A model generated the notes under the pieces. It ran no database searches. It was not told the origin of the DNA and was given only the letters and a program-made list of their open reading frames with translations. A DNA stretch of 39,749 nucleotides from assembly GCA_021801605.1 (NCBI GenBank), contig JAJYXU010000129.1, forward strand, positions 1-39,749, in the 5' to 3' direction. This document shows positions 33,593 through 39,749 of this stretch, one piece after another; position 1 is the first letter of the stretch; every line of letters begins with the position of its first letter. The stretch is from Bacteroidota bacterium (GTDB taxonomy: Bacteria > Bacteroidota > Ignavibacteria > Ignavibacteriales > Melioribacteraceae). The translations under genes were made by a program, and so were the position numbers.

Positions 33593-36500
33593 TTATAACT
33601 CAATTGGTAATGTAAAAATAATTCTAGTTCCGATGCCGGGGTCACTCTCAACGTGGATTTTCCCTCTATTTTTTTCAACAAATTCCTTACATAAAATTAG
33701 ACCTAATCCTGTACCGGTTTCATTTTTTGTCCCTTGAGTTGAAATTGATTGATCAATTCTAAAAAGCTTACTTAAACTTTCTGCCGGTATTCCTATTCCA
33801 TTATCAGTTACAGTTACTTCTACATTGTCATCATTAATCTTTGATTCTATCTCAACACTACCGTTTTCTCTAGTAAATTTAATTGCGTTGGTAACTAAAT
33901 TCCTAATTACAGTATTCAGCATATTTCTATCAGCAATGACGTAAATACCGCGATCAATTTTATTTGTTAAAGTAATATTCTTTAGTAAGGCACTATTTTT
34001 CAAAAGCTCTATGGTAACAATGATTTCTTCGAATAATTCAATTCTTTCCGGATTAAAATCCATTTTTCCCATTTGATGCCTGGACCATATCAATAAATTT
34101 TCTAACAACGAATAAGCTTTTGTGGATGTATTTAGAATCCCATATAAAAAATTATTTCTTTCTTCTTCGGTGAGAGCTTCGTCTTCGCTCAACATTAGTT
34201 TAAGAGCGCTATTAATAGATTGAAACGGATTCTTTAAATCGTGTGATATGATGGTGAAGAATTTATCTTTTGTCTGGTTAAGCTGACGCAGTTCATCTGA
34301 GATTTTTTTGATTTCGTCAGAGCTTCTTTTTCTTTCAATAACCTGCTCAACTTGTTCGGCTATATAGGTTAAAAGCTGCATTGCTTTTTCATCGTAAGCA
34401 TTTTCATTTTCGTAATCTTGAACCACAATAACGCCAATTGTTTTTCCATTAACATTAAGCGGAACACCGAGCCAGATAGCTTGAGGTGAGCCGATGAGTT
34501 CAACTTCCCCCGCTTCTCTCAATTGCATATCTAATTTTGAATCAACCAACATTGCTTTACCATTTCTCAGAACATATTCGGTAAGCCCTTTACCAATTTT
34601 TTTAGGCGGCTGAGGCAGGTCATATTCATCAACAAAATAGGGAAAAGAAATTTGATTCAACTTTTCATCATAGATTGCTATATAAAAATTCCTGGCTGTA
34701 ATTAGAGTGGAGATAACTTCATGAATTCTTTTGTAAAGAGCATCCATATCTGTTGCAACAAATGTCGCTTCAGAAATTTCATAAAGCGCTTCGCGCAACC
34801 GCTCTGACTTTTTCCGCTCGGTAATATCCCTCCAAACAGTATGAAGAATTTTATTCTCACCATTAATATCAATAGCAGTCAGCAGCACCTCCACTAAAAA
34901 AACTTCACCATCAGCTTTTTTATGGTTCCATTCAAAGCGGTTGCTCCCTTTTTCTAAAGCAATACTCATCATTTCATTTGCCTTTTCAAATGATGTTTTT
35001 CCATCAGGCTGCATTTCCGGTGATAATTCTGAAGGGTGGGTATCTAAAAGTTCTTTCTTGTTATTGTAGCGAAGCATCTTTACGGTTGCCTCATTACAAT
35101 CAACAAATCTTCCATTAATAATAATTAAGTTCGCGTCTTCCGATTTCTCAAATAAATCTTTGTATTTTTTTTCACTTTCTTCAAGTACTTTTTTTATACG
35201 TTTATGTTCTGTAATATCGCGGAAATTCCACACTCTGCCGATAATTTCGTTTTCTAATCTCTGAGGAATTGATAACCGTTCAAAAGTACGTCCGTCTTTG
35301 AATTCAAAAGTGTCATAGCTTTGTAATTCTGGATTTGCGTATAATTTTTCTACTTTCTTGATAAATGCATCCGGATCCTTGATTTGATCTAAAGTGTAAG
35401 TTATTAAATTGTTATTATCTCCTGAATCAATAAGTGATGCCGGTATATTCAAGAGATCTGCAAACTTCTTATTAGTTTTTGAAATTTTACCATTTCTATC
35501 AACTACAAGAATTCCATCTGCCGTTGATTCAATTGTAGCTTCGAGAAGTGAGTGATTGTAAATACTCTCTTCATAAATTCGTTTACGCGCGGTTATATCG
35601 CGGTTAATAGAGAGTACCGCCTTTTTTCCCTTATAATCTATGATAGAAGAATTTATAAGTAAATGAATAACAGTTCCATCTTTTCTGAATTGTTCGGTTT
35701 CAAATTCTTCATTGGTTCCCTGCATGAGTAACTTTTGTAACTGTTTTTCTCCGGCTTGAATATTTTTAGAAATGGATTTAAGACTCATGCCTATGAATTC
35801 GGATTTTGAGAATCCATAAGTAGTGCATGCTCTACGATTAGCTTCCAAAATAATTTCCTCTTCCGGCTCGAAAATTATAATTGCATCATTGGCATGTTCG
35901 AAGAGTGTTTTATACTGTAGTTCTGATTGTTTTAATTCTTCCTCTATTCTCTTTCGCTTTGTAATATCATGTGCCACACCATGAAGTCCGACAACTTCAT
36001 TATTTCTAATCACCGGATGTTCATATACTTCCAACAAAATATCGCTTCCATCGGCATGTCTAACTTCAACAAAGGTAGCTCCAGATTCGTCTTTACCTGC
36101 AAGGTGTAAGTGAGTTTTTGCTTTAGCCAAAGCGTTAATATTAGAATTGGTTGCAAACCAGTGCTTTTGTCCAATCCAATCTTCAACATTATAACCGGTT
36201 ATCCCCTTAACAGAAGGTGAAATGTATGTTACATTACCTTCGGTATCCTGTGTGTAAAAGAAAAAGTAAGGAGTTCCTTCAACAAGAACACGCATCTTTT
36301 CTTCACTTTCGTGTAACGAATCTTCGAAATGTTTGCGTTTTGTAACATCTCGATGAATACCAAGGAAGCCAATAATTTCACCTGATTGGTCTAAGATCGG
36401 ATTATTTGATCCTTCGATTGTAATTAAGCGTCCATTTTTGGTTTTATTTTGGATCACTCCATTAACCGAATTTTTAGACAATAATGTGGACCAAAAATTT

Positions 36501-37195
36501 TCGTAGACTACCGGAGGTAATAAATTTGATTTGATGATGCGAGGTGTCTTACCAATTATTTCTTCAGGGCTGAAACCATAGATTGTTTCAAATGCATGAT
36601 TGGTAAATTCAATTTTTCCATCTTTATCGGTAATGAAAATTGCATCTTCAGAACAATCAATGCCTATCTGTAATTTTAGTAATCTCTCCTCAATCTGCTT
36701 TAGATTCATATGTCCATGCAGTTCCCCGTTTCTTGCTTTCGATATAAATTCAGCTCTTCTTAATCTTGCCTGATTTTCGCTCAAAGCTTTTTCTTTAGAT
36801 TTCAATTCCTTATTAGCATCACAAAGTTTGAACGCCATTTTAATTGAGGCAAGTAGTACAACATCATTGGAGTTTTTTACAACATATCCGTAAGAAGAAA
36901 TTTGTTCTGTTTTTTCAACGATTTCATGTTCGGTGTGAGAAGAGAGAAATAATAACGGTATATCGTGATCTCTTAGTATTTCCTGAGCTGCTTGAGTTCC
37001 GTCAATTCCGCTTCCAAGATTTATATCCATCAGAATCAGATCAATTTGATCTTTACATTCTTGGACAATCTCGACTGCTTTTTCACCGTTAATTACGTGT
37101 ATTACTTTATAACCCGCCTTATTGAGCCAGCGGATTTCAGTCATTGCTAAAAGCTCGTCATCCTCCACTAAAAGTAATGTTTTTTGATCTTTCAC
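33593..37195 (-). CDS. Receiver-multi-PAS-GAF hybrid sensor histidine kinase
   Basis: This 1200-residue signalling protein has an N-terminal receiver (about 5-120) with acidic E11-D12-D13, phospho-acceptor D57, S85 and K107. Five PAS units follow, centred at about 170-285, 295-415, 425-537, 545-665 and 675-795, most ending in the (R/H)DITxRK-type PAC tail. A GAF domain lies at about 805-955, then HisKA with phospho-His985 in ISHDLKNPF, and HATPase with N-box NLVTNAIKFT (1099-1108), DNGIG (1131-1135) and GTGLG (1161-1165). No transmembrane segment is seen, so it is probably cytoplasmic and senses soluble ligands, redox or light cofactors. The GTG start has AGGA nearby. There is no adjacent output regulator, so its target is unknown. 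Confidence 0.92.
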   Translation of the reverse strand: MKDQKTLLLVEDDELLAMTEIRWLNKAGYKVIHVINGEKAVEIVQECKDQIDLILMDINLGSGIDGTQAAQEILRDHDIPLLFLSSHTEHEIVEKTEQISSYGYVVKNSNDVVLLASIKMAFKLCDANKELKSKEKALSENQARLRRAEFISKARNGELHGHMNLKQIEERLLKLQIGIDCSEDAIFITDKDGKIEFTNHAFETIYGFSPEEIIGKTPRIIKSNLLPPVVYENFWSTLLSKNSVNGVIQNKTKNGRLITIEGSNNPILDQSGEIIGFLGIHRDVTKRKHFEDSLHESEEKMRVLVEGTPYFFFYTQDTEGNVTYISPSVKGITGYNVEDWIGQKHWFATNSNINALAKAKTHLHLAGKDESGATFVEVRHADGSDILLEVYEHPVIRNNEVVGLHGVAHDITKRKRIEEELKQSELQYKTLFEHANDAIIIFEPEEEIILEANRRACTTYGFSKSEFIGMSLKSISKNIQAGEKQLQKLLMQGTNEEFETEQFRKDGTVIHLLINSSIIDYKGKKAVLSINRDITARKRIYEESIYNHSLLEATIESTADGILVVDRNGKISKTNKKFADLLNIPASLIDSGDNNNLITYTLDQIKDPDAFIKKVEKLYANPELQSYDTFEFKDGRTFERLSIPQRLENEIIGRVWNFRDITEHKRIKKVLEESEKKYKDLFEKSEDANLIIINGRFVDCNEATVKMLRYNNKKELLDTHPSELSPEMQPDGKTSFEKANEMMSIALEKGSNRFEWNHKKADGEVFLVEVLLTAIDINGENKILHTVWRDITERKKSERLREALYEISEATFVATDMDALYKRIHEVISTLITARNFYIAIYDEKLNQISFPYFVDEYDLPQPPKKIGKGLTEYVLRNGKAMLVDSKLDMQLREAGEVELIGSPQAIWLGVPLNVNGKTIGVIVVQDYENENAYDEKAMQLLTYIAEQVEQVIERKRSSDEIKKISDELRQLNQTKDKFFTIISHDLKNPFQSINSALKLMLSEDEALTEEERNNFLYGILNTSTKAYSLLENLLIWSRHQMGKMDFNPERIELFEEIIVTIELLKNSALLKNITLTNKIDRGIYVIADRNMLNTVIRNLVTNAIKFTRENGSVEIESKINDDNVEVTVTDNGIGIPAESLSKLFRIDQSISTQGTKNETGTGLGLILCKEFVEKNRGKIHVESDPGIGTRIIFTLPIEL

Positions 37196-37260
37196 AAATC
37201 CTACCGAAGAATAGAAACGTCAATATATTGTCGAAGTGAAAATAAATTAATTTAGTAAGC

Positions 37261-37535
37261 CAAGTTGACCGTTTGAATCTTGGAGATTTAAAAACCGTTG
37301 AAACGGTTAATATTTCAATGTTTGTTTGAGGTTGTCGAAAGTAATTTTTCTTAGTGTTTTTTAGAGTCTTGGTGACTTAGTGGCGAAAAAAATGTGGTAA
37401 TAATTGAAAAATTTCACATATTGCCACAAAGACTCAAAGACATAAAGATACACAAAGGACTTTTTGGACAGCCTTGAGAAAAAAGTTTATTTTCTGAACC
37501 GTTTTAACGGTTTACCAAACCAAGCGGCCAACTTG
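37261..37535. repeat. 275-base nested palindromic element
   Basis: The outer arms CAAGTTGACCG (37261-37271) and CGGCCAACTTG (37525-37535) pair at 10 of 11 positions. Inside these lie two symmetrically placed hairpins, AACCGTT-GA-AACGGTT (37293-37308) and AACCGTT-TT-AACGGTT (37497-37512). The centre has octamer-period arms facing each other, GAGTCTTGGTG...GTGGC near 37364-37384 and GCCACAAAGACTC near 37423-37435. There is no coding capacity. It occupies most of the gap at 37,196-37,629 and resembles a non-autonomous MITE or REP-like unit. Confidence 0.7.
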
Positions 37536-37629
37536 AGTTAGTAGTTAATGGAAATTATTTATGGTGATATTCTGTTAATAGATTAGGTGATAAGTCATTC
37601 CACATCAAATTTTAAAGGAGAAATAATAA

Positions 37630-38088
37630 ATGAGACACAAATTAATATTACGAGTTACTATTTTATTTATGCTGGCTTTTACATTGTCCAAATTTATTTT
37701 TGCCTCAACTATTAAAAATAATTCAGATAACATGATCAATGTTTTTAATCAAGGCGGTAGAACTGAATGGAAAGCTCCTCCATTTGCCGATAAAATGAAG
37801 AATCCTTTGGCATCAGATCTTAAAGTGACAAAAGATGCAAAAATTGTATTTACAACAAATTGTTCAAGCTGTCATGGTGATAAAGGAGAAGGCAATGGAC
37901 CGGCTGCAGCTGCATTGAATCCAAAACCAAAAAATCTAACATCGGAAAAAGTACAGGAACAATCCGATGGTGCCATCTTCTGGAAAATAACAACTGGCAA
38001 CCCACCAATGGTTTCTTGGAAAGACGCTCTTACTGAAAAACAACGCTGGGGATTAGTTAACTATATCCGTCAGCTCAAGAAAAAATAA
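37630..38088 (+). CDS. Periplasmic monoheme cytochrome c
   Basis: This 152-residue exported cytochrome has an N-terminal signal peptide (about 1-25) and one heme-binding motif CSSCH near residue 78, followed by GDKGEGNGPAAAALNPKPKNLTS and an axial Met in GNPPMVSW. That is the layout of small class I cytochromes with an extended loop. A strong AAAGGAG ribosome binding site precedes the ATG. The Cyc2-like cytochrome-porin gene begins 19 bases after its stop, so the two are one operon. It probably carries electrons in the periplasm between the outer-membrane protein and the respiratory chain; this partnership is inferred from gene order. Confidence 0.88.
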   Translation: MRHKLILRVTILFMLAFTLSKFIFASTIKNNSDNMINVFNQGGRTEWKAPPFADKMKNPLASDLKVTKDAKIVFTTNCSSCHGDKGEGNGPAAAALNPKPKNLTSEKVQEQSDGAIFWKITTGNPPMVSWKDALTEKQRWGLVNYIRQLKKK

Positions 38089-38107
38089 TCAACCGCGGGA
38101 GAACAGT

Positions 38108-39448
38108 ATGAGAAATAAATATAGATGGGTTTCACAAAACGCAATCTTTATCTTACTCTTTCTCGTAATACTGAATAATAATATATATTCTATTCCCAGT
38201 TTTGCACGGCAGACGAACATGTCATGCAACACTTGTCATACAATATTTCCAGAGCTTAATGCTTTTGGAAAACTATTCAAACTAAACGGATACACTTTGG
38301 TTGCTTCCGAAACTATTCAAGCAATGTCTGATAGTGAAACCGTAGCATTAAGAATAACTAAATCTTCACCTCTTTCTGCAATGATGATTGCATCCTATAC
38401 TTACAAGAGTAAAGAACAGCCATCTACTCAAAACGGAAATTTTTCTCTTCCTCAGCAATTTAGTTTATTCTATGGAGGTGCCATCACTCCAAAAATTGGA
38501 AGTTTTATCCAGGTTACGTACAGCGATCAATCCGGCACCATCGGTTTAGACAATTCAGAAATACGATTTGCCGATCAAACAGAATTAGCTGATGAAAGTT
38601 TTACATATGGTCTCACTTTAAATAATAATCCTTCAATGCAGGATATTTGGAACAGCACACCAAGCTGGAGATTCCCTTATACTTCATCTTCTGTCTCACC
38701 AAACCCAATGGCAGCCACACTAATCGAAGGTGGATTAGCTCAGAGTGTTGCCGGTCTCGGTGTTTACAGTTTATGGAATAATTTAATCTATACTGAAATT
38801 ACTCTTTATAGATCTGCTCAACAAGGAGCCCAAAATCCTCCAGATACAAGCTCTACCAGCGTTCTAAAATCAGTTGCACCTTATTGGCGTCTTGCTCTAC
38901 AAAAACAATGGGAAACTTTTTATTTAGAACTTGGAACATACGGGTTATCCGCTAATCTTTATCCCACCGGCATTGCAGGATTAACAAATCAATATACTGA
39001 TGTTGGCTTTGATCTGAATATTGAAAAAGTAATTGCAGATAATATGTTCACTGCACATGGTTCATGGATTCATGAATCACGAACTTTGGATGCAGCTTTT
39101 ACAACCGGGAGTGCAGTAAATCAATCGGGAAGTTTAGACTCATTTAGACTTGTAGGTAATTACTATTTGCATAGTCAAATTGGATTCTCTTTGGGTTATT
39201 TTTCAATAACTGGTGATGGTGATGCACTATTATATGCGCCAGAAAGTGTTAATGGAAGTATAAATGGAACTCCCAACAGTAGCGGTTTCATATTTGAATT
39301 TGATTACTTGCCATGGTACAACACTAAATTAGCAGTTCAATATGTTGCTTACAGTAAGTTTAACGGTAACAGCGACAATTACGATGGGCAAGGCCGTGCT
39401 GCATCTGACAACAATAATTTATATTTATCTTGTTGGATAGCTTTTTAA
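38108..39448 (+). CDS. Cyc2-like fused monoheme cytochrome and outer-membrane porin
   Basis: This 446-residue protein has a signal peptide (about 1-28), then IPSFARQTNMSCNTCHTIFP (29-48) with heme motif CNTCH at 40-44, and LNAFGKLFKLNGYTL. The rest is an alternating, aromatic-rich beta-barrel ending in terminal Phe (CWIAF), as outer-membrane proteins do. A heme domain with the FARQT...CxxCH pattern joined to a porin of about 400 residues matches the Cyc2 architecture known from iron-oxidising bacteria. GGGAG lies upstream of the ATG. Being cotranscribed with a periplasmic cytochrome supports electron transfer across the outer membrane. Whether the electron donor is Fe(II) cannot be told, since related barrel cytochromes occur in organisms not known to oxidise iron. 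Confidence 0.78.
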   Translation: MRNKYRWVSQNAIFILLFLVILNNNIYSIPSFARQTNMSCNTCHTIFPELNAFGKLFKLNGYTLVASETIQAMSDSETVALRITKSSPLSAMMIASYTYKSKEQPSTQNGNFSLPQQFSLFYGGAITPKIGSFIQVTYSDQSGTIGLDNSEIRFADQTELADESFTYGLTLNNNPSMQDIWNSTPSWRFPYTSSSVSPNPMAATLIEGGLAQSVAGLGVYSLWNNLIYTEITLYRSAQQGAQNPPDTSSTSVLKSVAPYWRLALQKQWETFYLELGTYGLSANLYPTGIAGLTNQYTDVGFDLNIEKVIADNMFTAHGSWIHESRTLDAAFTTGSAVNQSGSLDSFRLVGNYYLHSQIGFSLGYFSITGDGDALLYAPESVNGSINGTPNSSGFIFEFDYLPWYNTKLAVQYVAYSKFNGNSDNYDGQGRAASDNNNLYLSCWIAF

Positions 39449-39457
39449 CTATTACTT

Positions 39458-39477
39458 AAAGCCCCGTTGGGGGCTTT
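39458..39477 (+). terminator. Intrinsic terminator of the cytochrome operon
   Basis: AAAGCCCC (39458-39465) pairs with GGGGCTTT (39470-39477) across a four-base loop and continues into a run of T. It lies ten bases after the stop of the Cyc2-like gene. It may also serve the convergent minus-strand cytochrome gene, since A-rich bases precede it. Confidence 0.88.
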
Positions 39478-39504
39478 TTTTCATATCGGCAATATTAGAT
39501 TATT

Positions 39505-39749
39505 TTATTTCTCCTTTTTGTACGTTTTCAAAAGATAATCAGCTACAGCTTCTGCTTCTTTCGGTTTCAATCCTTGATTTGGCATAGCAGGATAATCAGG
39601 ATTTACTTTGACAGGATTAAGAATAAATTTTACAAGAAGATCTTTCTTCCCTTCATATTTAGGCATAGTAGAATTGTACGGCGGTCCCACAACTTTCTTA
39701 TCGAAATTATGACACGCAATACATCTTCCGTTATATATATCAAGCCCGC
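39505..39749 (-). CDS. Cytochrome c, 5' part beyond the window
   Basis: Only the C-terminal 81 residues are visible; the gene enters from the right edge, so a start at 39690 would be wrong. The frame reads GLDIYNGRCIACHNFDKKVVGPP, with heme motif CIACH, a possible axial Met in AMPNQGLKP, and the terminal helix ending YLLKTYKKEK, all typical of class I cytochromes c. It converges on the Cyc2-like operon across the terminator. A third electron carrier beside the cytochrome-porin pair strengthens the view that this area serves respiration. Confidence 0.85.
   Translation of the reverse strand, partial: GLDIYNGRCIACHNFDKKVVGPPYNSTMPKYEGKKDLLVKFILNPVKVNPDYPAMPNQGLKPKEAEAVADYLLKTYKKEK

Noticed and set aside
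39505-39690. A complete 61-residue protein starting at 39690
   Set aside because: The frame continues to the window edge and includes the CIACH heme motif; the GTG is internal.

Overview
The window is AT-rich and reads as two blocks joined near position 14,000: an accessory island (about 1-14,030) and ordinary chromosome (14,295-39,749). Gene content (short 417-residue Rho without a large N-terminal insert, PyrD/PyrK type 1B dihydroorotate dehydrogenase, full-length ComEC, a Cyc2-like cytochrome-porin, Bacteroidota-style integrases and a prim-pol/helicase) suggests a member of the Bacteroidota/Chlorobiota-Ignavibacteria lineage. This placement is inference from memory of gene families, not a database result.

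Accessory island. From the left it carries a PD-(D/E)XK nuclease fused to a STAND-type NTPase (Avs/Mrr-like), a higBA toxin-antitoxin pair whose antitoxin has an ImmA/IrrE peptidase domain, and an orphan SNF2-type helicase, all on the minus strand. A plus-strand mobile module follows: an unrecognised 295-residue protein, an iteron-like repeat cluster, an excisionase-like HTH protein, a tyrosine integrase, a prim-pol/PriCT/SF3-like primase-helicase, a second repeat cluster built on TTGGAC, and a small Cys-rich protein. A bidirectional hairpin separates this from a second tyrosine integrase on the minus strand. That integrase points away from a 42-base 3' fragment of a tRNA-Arg(ACG) gene at 13,985-14,026, the footprint expected of a tRNA-integrated island. 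No matching 5' half is present, so the other boundary should lie left of the window.

Chromosomal block. An intact tRNA-Arg(TCG), tadA and adk read rightwards. A long run of minus-strand genes then covers ftsE, a methyltransferase, pdxA, rho, folC, pyrD, pyrK, an RpiB-like protein, manC, an unknown gene, a POT-like transporter, murB, comEC, an alkaline-phosphatase-superfamily protein, dtd and prmC. Many of these overlap or abut, so they are probably transcribed as a few operons. A HEPN/MNT toxin-antitoxin pair follows, in which the HEPN toxin is broken by a single-base frameshift while the nucleotidyltransferase is intact. Next is a 1200-residue sensor kinase with an N-terminal receiver and five PAS domains.

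Right end. After a 275-base nested palindromic repeat element come two plus-strand cytochrome genes, a periplasmic monoheme cytochrome c and a Cyc2-like fused cytochrome/outer-membrane barrel. They end at a clear intrinsic terminator, and a convergent, truncated third cytochrome c runs off the right edge. Together these suggest electron transfer across the outer membrane.

The points most worth checking are the TTGGAC repeat cluster beside the primase, the Cyc2-like pair, the RpiB homologue with Asp at the catalytic Cys position, the frameshifted HEPN toxin, and the related octamer-period repeats at 26.7 and 37.4 kb.
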